The notes under the pieces are model-generated. The model made no database searches. It saw nothing but the letters and a program-made list of their open reading frames with translations, and had not been told where the DNA came from. Shown here one piece after another: positions 30,185-39,032 of a DNA stretch of 64,000 nt (positions are counted from its first letter, which is position 1; each line of letters begins with the position of its first letter). Location of the stretch: positions 1-64,000 of the forward strand of contig NZ_WBVO01000007.1 in the NCBI RefSeq assembly GCF_008933115.1. The letters run 5' to 3'. Position numbers and translations under genes: made by a program. The stretch comes from Phaeocystidibacter luteus (GTDB lineage: Bacteria > Bacteroidota > Bacteroidia > Flavobacteriales > Schleiferiaceae).

Positions 30185-31123
30185 TCAAATCAATAAAGCA
30201 ATGTAAACTATGTAGGCACTAAGCATAAATATGCCCTCTACTCTGCCAATCTTACCCTTGGTAACCAATCCCATTACCGGCCAAACAATGAATGCAAATC
30301 CAAGCATCCACCAAATGTCGAAGGTTACAGTACTCGGGTTCTGAACGGGAATGTCAATGATCATGGCACTAAAGCCAAGAACAGAAAGGATGTTGAAGAT
30401 ATTCGAGCCAATCACATTACCTATGGCGATATCGCGCTGACCACGCATAGCGGCAATGATGGATGCGGCAAGTTCAGGGAGACTGGTACCGAAGGCAACA
30501 ATGGTGAGCGACACCACTCTTTCTTCAATACCCATTTCCAATGCTACAAACACGGCTCCTTTAACCAGGAAGAATGCTCCGTATCTCAAAAGAAGTACAG
30601 CTCCAACGACCAAAAAAATCAACACCCAAGGATTCATCTTCTCAGCACCTTCTGGCACTTCAGACTCTGCATCCTGCTGATTCTTGTTGTCGCGTATCTT
30701 ATATATAATGTAGGATAGAAGTCCGGCTACGAGAATCACCCCTTCCATAGAGGTGAGTTTATAATCTTGAATGAAGATGGTCAAGAGAACGGATGAGGCT
30801 ATCATCACCCACCAATCAAAACGGTAGGCTCGCCAAACCACTGGCATGATGAATATCCCTGCCGTTAAGCCCAGGATGAGCCCGACATTCGCAATGTTGG
30901 AGCCAATCACGTTTCCGATGGCAATATCGGGGTGGCCATTCATGCTTGCATTGATGCTCACGATGAGCTCAGGTGCACTAGTGGCGAAGGATACAATGGT
31001 AAGGCCGACGATAACTGGCGTAATTTTCATCTTCAACGCCAAGCCTGCAGCTCCTCTAACGAGAAACTCCCCGCCGAGAACGAGCATGGCTAAGCCTAAA
31101 ACGATGAAAAAGTACTCCAACAT
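30185..31123 (-). CDS. Calcium/sodium antiporter (CaCA family)
   Basis: This 312-residue inner-membrane exchanger of the YrbG-like CaCA family has about ten membrane segments. The two internal alpha-repeats are plain: SFATSAPELIVSINA with GNVIGSNIANVGLILG, and AFGTSLPELAASIIAA with GNVIGSNIFNILSVLG. These carry the ion-coordinating Glu and Asn residues. A hydrophilic loop (KIRDNKNQQDAESEVPEGAEKM) separates the halves. Its ATG overlaps the tatA stop by one base, so the two are coupled. The exact ion preference cannot be read from sequence. Confidence 0.95.
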   Translation of the reverse strand: MLEYFFIVLGLAMLVLGGEFLVRGAAGLALKMKITPVIVGLTIVSFATSAPELIVSINASMNGHPDIAIGNVIGSNIANVGLILGLTAGIFIMPVVWRAYRFDWWVMIASSVLLTIFIQDYKLTSMEGVILVAGLLSYIIYKIRDNKNQQDAESEVPEGAEKMNPWVLIFLVVGAVLLLRYGAFFLVKGAVFVALEMGIEERVVSLTIVAFGTSLPELAASIIAAMRGQRDIAIGNVIGSNIFNILSVLGFSAMIIDIPVQNPSTVTFDIWWMLGFAFIVWPVMGLVTKGKIGRVEGIFMLSAYIVYIALLI

Positions 31124-31395
31124 TATAGTCGGGTTGAACGGCGGACGGAATCTTGAAGATCATCGAGGACCTTCTTGCCCTCGTTCAATGCATCCTTGGT
31201 CTCTTTCACGCCCTCGTGAGAATCAGCACTATCGTTGATTTCACGCTTTAATTCGTTGGTAGCGTTCTTCACGTATTTGATCCCTTGCCCGAGTCCACGT
31301 GCAATTTCAGGGATACGCTTTGCGCCAAAGAACAGGACAGAAATAAGGAGAACTACGAAAATCTCCGGCCATCCAATGAAAAGAAACAAACTCAT
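31123..31395 (-). CDS. tatA: Twin-arginine translocase subunit TatA
   Basis: TatA forms the pore-like oligomer of the Tat pathway for folded proteins. The ATG at 31395 gives MSLFLFIGWPEIFVVLLISVLFF (membrane helix), then the FGAKRIPEIARGLGQGI amphipathic helix, both typical. An ATG four codons upstream (31407) is also possible. The C-terminal region is charged. The product is 90 residues. TatC is not in the window. It shares a one-base overlap with the antiporter gene. Confidence 0.93.
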   Translation of the reverse strand: MSLFLFIGWPEIFVVLLISVLFFGAKRIPEIARGLGQGIKYVKNATNELKREINDSADSHEGVKETKDALNEGKKVLDDLQDSVRRSTRL

Positions 31396-31453
31396 ATTCA
31401 GCTGCATTCAGACTACAAATGTAGCAATCATTCTACCTCTTTCACGAGGACTG

Positions 31454-31488
31454 AAAAAAAGAAAGTCCCACATCGCTGTGGGACTTTC
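31454..31488 (-). terminator. Intrinsic terminator after secDF
   Basis: A 12-bp perfect stem (GAAAGTCCCACA with TGTGGGACTTTC) with a TCGC/GCGA loop is followed on the minus strand by seven Ts. Confidence 0.88.
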
Positions 31489-31513
31489 AATCAATATGAA
31501 TAAACGAACAGAA

Positions 31514-34500
31514 TTACTCTGCAGAATCGTTTTTCTCTTTTGTTGAATCATATACAACTGGAGTTGCAACGAAGAGTGATGAGTACGTACCTACAACCAC
31601 ACCAACCGTAATGGCGAAGATGAACCCACGGATTGATTCACCACCAAAGATGAGGATGATGAGCAATACGATGAGCGTAGTCATCGAGGTATTCACTGTA
31701 CGGCTCAAGGTGCCATTCATCGCTGAGTTCAAGATGCTAGACAATGAGCGCTTCTTGTGGTAGTGTGAATAGTACTCACGAACGCGGTCGAATACAACCA
31801 CGGTATCGTTCAACGAGTAACCAATAACCGTCAAGATGGCTGCAACGAATGCCTGATCAACTTCCAACTGGAACGGAAGAATTCCGTCGAAGATGGAGAA
31901 GATACCGAACACGATGATAACGTCGTGAATAATCGCGGCAATTGCACCGAATGAGTACTGCATCTTGCTGAATCGAACCAGGATGTAAACGAAGATGGCA
32001 AGGAGTGAGAAGATTACAGCCAAAACTGCGTCTCTACCAATGTCATCTGCGATAGTAGGACCAACTTGGCGGCTTGCAACGAGACCTACAGCGGACTCAT
32101 CGGTTTGTGCAAGGAATGCCTCAGACTCAATTGGTGATGCATAGAAGCCGCTCACTCCTTCGTAGAGAGCTGCCTCGATAGCCTTATCTACTTCAGCACC
32201 TGTTTCATCAATACGATACTTCGTAGTAATAACAACCTGAGATGCTTCACCCAATGTTTTCACAATTGGAGAGTAAACCGTTCCATCTTCACCAACGAAC
32301 TGCTCGCTCAAGCTATTGCTGATTTCCTGCACGTCCACCGGCTGATCGAAACGAACCGTATAACTGCGTCCACCTACAAAGTCAACCCCTTGGTTAAGAC
32401 CTTTAGTAGCCAAAGAAGCAATTGAAATCACGATGAGGATACCAGAAATGATGTAGGCAACCTTTCGCTTAGAGATGAAGTCGATGTTCACCTTCTTCAA
32501 CATTCCTTCAGAGAACTTCGTGCTGAATGTGATAGAAGCTTTGCGTGAAAGTCTCCATTCGTAAACAAGGCGAGTAACGAAAATCGCGCTGAATACGGAG
32601 AATACGATACCAACACCCAAGGTAGTTGCGAAACCACGAATTGGACCTGTACCGAATACGAAGAGTGCGATTGCAGTCAACAACGTGGTAAGGTTGGCAT
32701 CGATAATTGCGCTGTAAGAGTGCTTGTAACCGTCGCGGATCGCAAGCTTCACATCTTTACCGTTCGCCAACTCCTCACGGATACGCTCGTAGATGATCAC
32801 GTTTGCATCTACCGCCATACCAATGGTAAGGATGATACCCGCCATACCAGGAAGCGTAAGAACGATTCCCATACCGGCGATGATACCGAAGATGAACAAC
32901 ATGTTAGTCACCAAGCTGATATCCGCAACGATACCTGCGAAGTTGTAGTAAAGAATCATGTAAACCATCACCAAAAGAAGGGCGATGAGGAATGAGCTGA
33001 ATGAAGCAGAAATCGCTTCAGCACCCAAAGTTGGTCCAATCACGTCGCTCTGAACGATCTTAGTTGGAACTGGAAGCTTACCTGCACGTAGAACCGTTGC
33101 AAGGTCTTGCGCTTCCTGAATATCAAATGAACCAGAGATAGAAGTTCGTCCACCTGGAATTGACTTGTTCACGCTTGGTGCAGAGTATACAACCCCGTCG
33201 AGTGCGATAGCTACGTAACCACGACGTCCGTCGCCGCCACCTTCACCTGGTGTTTCGAATCCAGAACCAGCCTGGTCGAACAGGTCTTCTTCTTGTGAAA
33301 GTCTTTCAGTGAGACGAGCCCAAGTGTTCGCACCAACTCCGTCCATGTTCAATGAAACAGAAGGACGACCACCTTCGAAATCCTGACGTGCATCTGTGAT
33401 AACGTCACCGCTCAATTCCGGCACATTCTCGCGGTTTCCAGCGAGTGCATAAAGTGGAACGAAAGCGCTTCCTTCCGTCTTTGTTCCGAAAGACCACTTC
33501 ACGTAGCGAAGGTTTGCTGGACGAAGGGAACGGATTTCACGACGGTTGAGGTAAGACAACACTTTAGCTGTATCCGCAACGCGAACGAAGCCTACAGTTG
33601 GACCGAAATTGATCGACTGAGTTTGCTGATTGAAGTTGATAGAGACTAACTCAAAGAGTGGGTTGAATGTAGATGCAGCAGAAGTATCTGCTTCAGTACC
33701 TGAACTATCAGGAGATGAAATCGCATCTGTAGCAGAACTATCTGCATCATCCAAAGCCACGAAATCGTCAGCATTAAATCCTGTATCATCGCTAGTTGAG
33801 TCGGCATCCTCTTCATTTGAAGCGTTTGGATTTTCCACTAGGTCGCGAAGACGTGTGTTTGCAGCCGCGAGGTGATCAATAACCTCGTAAGCTTTGAAAG
33901 CCTTCCAGAACTCTAGTTTGGCGGTTGATGAAATCACCTGCTTCGCGCGGTCTGGATCCTTAACACCTGGCATCTCTACCAAGATTCTGCCGGAACCTTC
34001 GAGTTGTTGAATGTTTGGCTGAACTACACCGAATTGGTCGATACGAGCCTTGAGAACCGTGTAAACATTGTCAACGGCTTCGGTAACATCTTGACGAATA
34101 AGTGCTTTTACTTCTTCGGTGCCAACATTCACACCTGCACGCTTTGTGATGGAAGGAGTTCCAAACAAAGCTGGATCGGTGTAAGCGCGCATTCCACCGG
34201 CCTCTGCAATGAGACGGTCGAGTTCGGTAAAGAAGATCTCTACGTATGCTTCCTGACTGTTGGTAACGGCTGAATCAGTGTGAGCAAGAGCTTTGCGGAG
34301 CATGACATCGTCGGAGTTGTCGGCGAGATTCAAAAGAATGTCGCGAACAGAAACCTCCAAAATCACATTCATACCACCGCGAAGGTCAAGACCAAGGTTG
34401 ATTTCGCGGTCTTTCACCTCAGCATAGGTGTACTTCGCGAACCCTAGGTTCATTACCTCCTGATTCAACATAGAGTCTAGAATTGCTTGGCGCTTGTCTG

Positions 34501-34627
34501 CATCTCCGTTAGCAACCTCTGTAGCGTTAGTTTCTACCGAGTTCGAAACGAATGTGAAAGACAATTCCCAAAAGCAAACTAGAGCTAAGACGATCGCAAA
34601 TAAGCGGATCACGCCTTTGTTCTGCAT
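31514..34627 (-). CDS. secDF: Protein translocase SecDF fusion
   Basis: SecD and SecF are joined in one 1037-residue RND-type protein that uses the proton-motive force to complete Sec export. The SecD part shows GLDLRGGMNVILEV, VRVLVEMPGVKDP-type P1 sequence, and GMAVDANVIIYERIREEL. The SecF part begins at about residue 720 with FISKRKVAYIISGILIVIS and contains LNDTVVVFDRVREYY. Twelve membrane segments are expected. Odd is a Ser/Asp/Glu-rich stretch (about residues 267-322, e.g. EEDADSTSDDTGFNADD) inserted in the large periplasmic domain. It is preceded by a consensus promoter and followed by a terminator, so monocistronic. Confidence 0.97.
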   Translation of the reverse strand: MQNKGVIRLFAIVLALVCFWELSFTFVSNSVETNATEVANGDADKRQAILDSMLNQEVMNLGFAKYTYAEVKDREINLGLDLRGGMNVILEVSVRDILLNLADNSDDVMLRKALAHTDSAVTNSQEAYVEIFFTELDRLIAEAGGMRAYTDPALFGTPSITKRAGVNVGTEEVKALIRQDVTEAVDNVYTVLKARIDQFGVVQPNIQQLEGSGRILVEMPGVKDPDRAKQVISSTAKLEFWKAFKAYEVIDHLAAANTRLRDLVENPNASNEEDADSTSDDTGFNADDFVALDDADSSATDAISSPDSSGTEADTSAASTFNPLFELVSINFNQQTQSINFGPTVGFVRVADTAKVLSYLNRREIRSLRPANLRYVKWSFGTKTEGSAFVPLYALAGNRENVPELSGDVITDARQDFEGGRPSVSLNMDGVGANTWARLTERLSQEEDLFDQAGSGFETPGEGGGDGRRGYVAIALDGVVYSAPSVNKSIPGGRTSISGSFDIQEAQDLATVLRAGKLPVPTKIVQSDVIGPTLGAEAISASFSSFLIALLLVMVYMILYYNFAGIVADISLVTNMLFIFGIIAGMGIVLTLPGMAGIILTIGMAVDANVIIYERIREELANGKDVKLAIRDGYKHSYSAIIDANLTTLLTAIALFVFGTGPIRGFATTLGVGIVFSVFSAIFVTRLVYEWRLSRKASITFSTKFSEGMLKKVNIDFISKRKVAYIISGILIVISIASLATKGLNQGVDFVGGRSYTVRFDQPVDVQEISNSLSEQFVGEDGTVYSPIVKTLGEASQVVITTKYRIDETGAEVDKAIEAALYEGVSGFYASPIESEAFLAQTDESAVGLVASRQVGPTIADDIGRDAVLAVIFSLLAIFVYILVRFSKMQYSFGAIAAIIHDVIIVFGIFSIFDGILPFQLEVDQAFVAAILTVIGYSLNDTVVVFDRVREYYSHYHKKRSLSSILNSAMNGTLSRTVNTSMTTLIVLLIILIFGGESIRGFIFAITVGVVVGTYSSLFVATPVVYDSTKEKNDSAE

Positions 34628-34666
34628 GATTGCGTGTTTTTAGCGTATGGGTTTTTCAATAACGCG

Positions 34667-34699
34667 CAAATATATACAACTTAAACTCATATATCCCAA
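34667..34699 (-). promoter_or_regulatory. secDF promoter
   Basis: Minus-strand TTG (34697-34699), a 22-nt spacer and TATATTTG (34667-34674) match the consensus. The predicted leader is about 35 nt. Confidence 0.55.
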
Positions 34700-34770
34700 T
34701 TTCCGTTAACTCATTGAAGGCCTGAAAAAACAAGGGATTTCGTACTTTTATTTTTCCTAAAAATGATAAC

Positions 34771-37476
34771 ATGAAACTAAGACTCCTCGTAGTACTTACC
34801 GTACTCTCTCTTTCTACGTTTGGTCAGCAATTATTCCAATTTCGAGATTACATACATCCCGAAGTGACGCGCAATGGCAACATTTTAATGAATGGCTTTG
34901 CCGCTGGAATGAACAACCCTCAGTTTAGTCCTATCGACCTCAACCAAGATGGAACGATGGATCTCTTAGTTTTCGACCGCGACGGAAACAGCCTGCTGCC
35001 CTTTCTCACCGTAGGTTCAGCACCGAATACTCATTATGAGTTCGCACCTGAATATGTAGACAGCTTCCCAGATGACCTCAGATTCATCGTAAAGTTGGTG
35101 GATTACAACTGTGACGGGAAGATGGACATCTTCTATAAGGTTACGAATGGTATTGGCGTATATCGAAACACAAGCACAGGCAATGGATTGTCCTTCGAAT
35201 GGGCACTTGGCACTGATCAATTCCTCAAAACACAGTTCGCAAACGGACAGACCTCACAAGTTTATGTTCTCGAGCTCGATATGCCTGTAATCGATGACGT
35301 GGATGGCGATGGTGATATCGACATTCTTAGTTTCGAGACCAATGGCGTACAAGTTTACTTTTATCAAAACGTCTCTGCGAACGGCTGCGGCCTAGAGTTC
35401 TTCCTCAGACAAGAATGCTGGGGAGGTTTCCGCGAGGACCCAAATAACAATGGAGTAGAGATTGATGCCTGCATACCAGGTAACGCTCCTCCCTTCGAAC
35501 CCGAAAATGGAGCACACGCAGGTTCAACTATCCTTTCACTCGACCTCGATAATGATGGCCTAGAAGAGTTAGTAATGGGAGATATATCTTTCCCCGAATC
35601 ATCCATGTTGCCAAATACAGGCGTTGCCGATAGCGCCTATGTGGGTTCCCAAGTGAGCAACTGGGCTCCTGATGGAAACGTTCCCGTCAACCTATATGTC
35701 TTCCCCGCATTCTATTATATGGATGTGACCTTCGACGGAGTGCCTGACCTCATCGCAGCTCCGAACATCATGCCGTCGAAAAACCTTCGTCAGGTTTGGA
35801 TGTACGAAAACAGCGGTACAGCAACGAATCCGACGTTCACTTTCTCAGACAGCTCATTCCTCCAAAATACTATGATAGACATGGGCGAAGGCGCTTATCC
35901 TGCCTTTGTGGATTTGAATGGCGACAATCTAGACGATATCATTCTAGGAAACCGGGGCGTTTGGGAAAGCGGTGGAAATTATTCAGCTTCATTATGGTAT
36001 TTGAAGAACACCAGCGCGAACGGAAACTACTCTTTTGAAGTCGTTTCTGAGAATATTGCAACCCTATCCTCTTCTGTACCTCTTTCTCCGATTCCAACCT
36101 TTGCAGATTTGGATGGAGATAATGACTTCGATATGATCGTGGGGTTTGAAGATGGTCAGCTCTCTTACTACGAGAATACTGGAAACATTGGAACACCCAC
36201 ATTCACTTTGGTGACAAACAACTTTGGTGGGATTGATGTCGGCGCCAATGCCTCTCCAGAACTCTACGATTTTGATGGTGACGGTGACTACGACTTGCTC
36301 ATTGGCGAGAAATCCGGTACGGTCAACTACTACGAAAACAACAATGGAACGTACACGCTAGTGACCGACAAGTTCGGTGGAATCAATACCGATTTCTACG
36401 GCCAGTTCCAAGGTTATGCTATGCCGAGAATGTACGAGTTCAACGGCAAAGACCAGTTGATGGTGGGCAGTGAACACACGGGCATTCAGCAGTTCGATTC
36501 TGCCTCTGCGATTATCAATCAGCCTTCCACTACGGAGGCGCAGTTCGGCAATGGCAACACAAGCACAACAACTACAGAGGAAACGCCATTTGGCGCGGTG
36601 AAGAGGACGGGGAGAAATCAATTCCTCTACCGAGCTTCAGAATTGCGCGCTATGGGATTCACGTATGGTCAGGTTGAGAAAATCGCCTTCAACGTAACTA
36701 CGAGCAATACGTCAAACAGCCTTACTAATGGCGTAACCATTCGATTCGGTAATACAGATTCGACAGAACTGAATTCATTTCAAACGGGTCTGACAGACGG
36801 CTACGACAATGTAATGCCGATTACTCCAGGTTGGAACGAAATCAATTTGCAAGATCCATTCATTTGGGATGGAGAGTCTAGCTTGGTTATTGAGATTTGC
36901 TTTAGTCGCAACCTCCCATTGGTGGACAACCCTGTAGAGGTGACAGATGTAGGATTCAACGCCAATGCGTATGGTGACATCACTGGTTGGAACAGCAACA
37001 CGAAAAACGGCTGTAACATGCCGTACCTAACCACTTCTACTCTACGTCCAAATACCAAAATAACCATTCGCCCAATTACGCCACCTGCTGGCCAGATTTT
37101 GAAGGGTTACCGCAGAATGCATGCTGATTTCTCCGATTTGGACAACGATGGATATCCAGAAGTAATTATTGGAAGCTTTGGTGGCGGACTCGTATTGATG
37201 AAAGGCGAGGCTAAGGACAACATCTCTGTAGAAGAGGTGAACCCGCACCTTGAGGCGACTATTTATCCAAACCCAACTGAGGGCAGGTTTATCGTTCAAC
37301 TTGAGGACATGGAGCCGGCTGACTATAAGGTCTTCGATATAAACGGAAGGCTCCAAAGTGAAGGAACCTTTGAGGGGCAAGCCGAAATAAACCTCAGCCA
37401 TCTCGCAAATGGAATCTACATACTTCATGTAGTCCAAGATCAGCGGAGCAGCTATGCCAAAATCATCAAGCGATAA
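34771..37476 (+). CDS. FG-GAP/VCBS-repeat surface protein with T9SS type A sorting domain
   Basis: This 901-residue exported protein (signal MKLRLLVVLTVLSLSTFGQ) carries at least eight calcium-loop repeats of the FG-GAP/VCBS type, for example DLNQDGTMDLLVFD, DVDGDGDIDILSF, DLDGDNDFDMIVG and DFDGDGDYDLLIG, which would form a beta-propeller. A separate beta domain lies at about 590-770. The last about 80 residues are a type A T9SS sorting domain: ATIYPNPTEGRFIVQL, then YKVFDINGR and LANGIYILHV, ending KIIKR. It is predicted to be secreted and surface-attached. It is the first plus-strand gene of the window. Its 3' end overlaps the next gene by 23 nt. Confidence 0.9.
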   Translation: MKLRLLVVLTVLSLSTFGQQLFQFRDYIHPEVTRNGNILMNGFAAGMNNPQFSPIDLNQDGTMDLLVFDRDGNSLLPFLTVGSAPNTHYEFAPEYVDSFPDDLRFIVKLVDYNCDGKMDIFYKVTNGIGVYRNTSTGNGLSFEWALGTDQFLKTQFANGQTSQVYVLELDMPVIDDVDGDGDIDILSFETNGVQVYFYQNVSANGCGLEFFLRQECWGGFREDPNNNGVEIDACIPGNAPPFEPENGAHAGSTILSLDLDNDGLEELVMGDISFPESSMLPNTGVADSAYVGSQVSNWAPDGNVPVNLYVFPAFYYMDVTFDGVPDLIAAPNIMPSKNLRQVWMYENSGTATNPTFTFSDSSFLQNTMIDMGEGAYPAFVDLNGDNLDDIILGNRGVWESGGNYSASLWYLKNTSANGNYSFEVVSENIATLSSSVPLSPIPTFADLDGDNDFDMIVGFEDGQLSYYENTGNIGTPTFTLVTNNFGGIDVGANASPELYDFDGDGDYDLLIGEKSGTVNYYENNNGTYTLVTDKFGGINTDFYGQFQGYAMPRMYEFNGKDQLMVGSEHTGIQQFDSASAIINQPSTTEAQFGNGNTSTTTTEETPFGAVKRTGRNQFLYRASELRAMGFTYGQVEKIAFNVTTSNTSNSLTNGVTIRFGNTDSTELNSFQTGLTDGYDNVMPITPGWNEINLQDPFIWDGESSLVIEICFSRNLPLVDNPVEVTDVGFNANAYGDITGWNSNTKNGCNMPYLTTSTLRPNTKITIRPITPPAGQILKGYRRMHADFSDLDNDGYPEVIIGSFGGGLVLMKGEAKDNISVEEVNPHLEATIYPNPTEGRFIVQLEDMEPADYKVFDINGRLQSEGTFEGQAEINLSHLANGIYILHVVQDQRSSYAKIIKR

Positions 37477-37870
37477 CGACTCGCCTCTATTGTTGTACGA
37501 CGGTCACTGCGCACTTTGTAATGGTGCCGTTAGTTGGATCTTGAAGTGGGATAAACGCCAAAGGTTCACCTTTGCTCCACTTCAGGGCCCAACGGCAGCA
37601 GAAATAATCCGACGTCATCCACATCTTGCCGAAATCGATTCACTTATTCTAGTTGAAGGTGATTCGATGCGGACTCATTCATCCGCCGCTCTCAGAGTAG
37701 CGATGATTGTAGGTGGGCTTTGGAAGGTTCTTGGCTTATTCTACATCATTCCAAAACCATTGCGAGATTGGGTTTATAATGGAATCGCTCGGATTCGCTA
37801 TCGAACTTTTGGGCGATATGATGCTTGTCCAATGCCACCCGTAGAATGGCGACATCGATTTAAGGCTTGA
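37454..37870 (+). CDS. DCC-family (DUF393) thiol-disulfide oxidoreductase-like protein
   Basis: This 138-residue soluble protein belongs to the DCC (DUF393) family. The defining DxxCxxC motif is DGHCALCN (about residues 17-24), followed by WILKWDKRQRFTFAPLQ. It also shows the family features RTHSSAALR, GLWKVLG and NGIARIRYRTFG. The thioredoxin-like motif suggests a redox role but no substrate is known. The ATG lies in the last 23 nt of the upstream T9SS gene, so the two are coupled although their products act in different compartments. Confidence 0.9.
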   Translation: MPKSSSDNDSPLLLYDGHCALCNGAVSWILKWDKRQRFTFAPLQGPTAAEIIRRHPHLAEIDSLILVEGDSMRTHSSAALRVAMIVGGLWKVLGLFYIIPKPLRDWVYNGIARIRYRTFGRYDACPMPPVEWRHRFKA

Positions 37871-37886
37871 GGGTAGAACCAAAATG

Positions 37887-37923
37887 AAAAATCCCGACAT
37901 CCACCAGAGGTGAAGTCGGGATT
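37887..37923 (-). terminator. Terminator shared by mdh and the DCC gene
   Basis: AATCCCGAC (37890-37898) pairs with GTCGGGATT (37915-37923) between two convergent genes. The minus-strand T-run (five T) follows the stem well, so it ends mdh. It may also work weakly for the plus-strand unit. Confidence 0.8.
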
Positions 37924-37945
37924 CTTGTGTATTGGAAGACTGAGC

Positions 37946-38872
37946 TTAGAGCTCGAGTGCGTTGTTCATGTTACGCACGGCTTCAGCGCTCTTATCGAAT
38001 AGCGCTTGCTCTTCGTCATTCAACTTGTAGTCGATGATTTCTTCCCAACCATTACGACCGATTACAACTGGTACGCCTTGGCATAGGTCATTCTGTCCGT
38101 ACTCTCCTTCGAGGTAAACAGAACAAGGCATCACTTTCTTCTGATCGCGAACGATAGCTTCAACAAGTGCGGCACCTGCAGCACCTGGAGCGTACCATGC
38201 GGAAGTTCCAAGAAGTCCAGTAAGCGTCTTACCACCTACCATAGTCTCTTCAGCAACCTTCTTCATTTCGTCTTCAGAAAGGTAGTTTGAAACAGGAGAT
38301 GAGTTCTTCTGTGCGAGGCGAGTCAAAGGCAACATGGTAGCGTCACCGTGACCAGCGATTACCACACCTTGAACGTCGTTCGGGTTGCAGTTCAAGGCTT
38401 CAGAAAGACGGTACTTGAAACGTGCACTGTCGAGGATACCACCCATACCGATTACACGGTGCTTAGGAAGACCCGAAGTCTTCACCGCGAGGTAGGTCAT
38501 TGTGTCCATTGGGTTAGAAATAACCACGAGGATAGCGTCTGGTGAATGCTTAAGAACGTTCTCTGTTACCGACTTCACGATTCCGGCGTTTGTACCGATG
38601 AGCTCTTCGCGAGTCATGCCTGGTTTACGTGGAATACCAGAAGTAATCACAACTACGGAAGAACCTGCAGTTTTGCTGTAGTCGTTGGTTGAGCCAATTA
38701 CACGTGAATTGAAACCGTTGAGGGTAGCACATTGGTTGAGGTCCATTGCCTTACCTTCTGCGAAACCTTCTTTGATGTCGAGCAATACGATTTCGTCAGC
38801 CAACTCTTTCATGGCTGCATATTCCGCAACACTTGCACCTACGTTACCGGCACCGATTACAGAGATTTTCAT
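37946..38872 (-). CDS. mdh: Malate dehydrogenase
   Basis: This enzyme oxidises malate to oxaloacetate with NAD+ in the TCA cycle. It has 308 residues and the lactate-dehydrogenase-like (MDH type 3) form. The Rossmann motif GAGNVGASVAEY, the acidic residue after beta-2 (VLLDIKEG), the substrate-loop arginine (SGIPRKPGMTREEL), the VVISNPMDTMTY stretch and the catalytic histidine in AGHGDATML are all present. It stands alone, convergent with the DCC gene. Confidence 0.97.
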   Translation of the reverse strand: MKISVIGAGNVGASVAEYAAMKELADEIVLLDIKEGFAEGKAMDLNQCATLNGFNSRVIGSTNDYSKTAGSSVVVITSGIPRKPGMTREELIGTNAGIVKSVTENVLKHSPDAILVVISNPMDTMTYLAVKTSGLPKHRVIGMGGILDSARFKYRLSEALNCNPNDVQGVVIAGHGDATMLPLTRLAQKNSSPVSNYLSEDEMKKVAEETMVGGKTLTGLLGTSAWYAPGAAGAALVEAIVRDQKKVMPCSVYLEGEYGQNDLCQGVPVVIGRNGWEEIIDYKLNDEEQALFDKSAEAVRNMNNALEL

Positions 38873-39006
38873 GGGTGATATGATATTAAAATTGAAAACT
38901 GATTTTGGGGTCGTAAAGGTAAGGCGTAGCGATTAGACAAGCGATAAACCGATAAATTAAAAGTGGCTAAAAGGCTAACCTGGAACAATTTGTGCTCCAC
39001 AATTAA

Positions 39007-39014
39007 TACATTTG
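39007..39014 (+). promoter_or_regulatory. -7 element upstream of the PQQ-like lipoprotein
   Basis: TACATTTG matches TANNTTTG. A TTTG occurs at 38989-38992, but the 14-nt spacing is shorter than usual. Transcription would start near 39019, leaving a leader of about 14 nt. Confidence 0.4.
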
Positions 39015-39032
39015 ATTCTCAATCTCTCTCTT

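Noticed and set aside
39012-39032. TTG start for the PQQ-like lipoprotein
   Set aside because: The TTG is part of the TACATTTG -7 element, and the added residues would spoil the short lipoprotein signal peptide.
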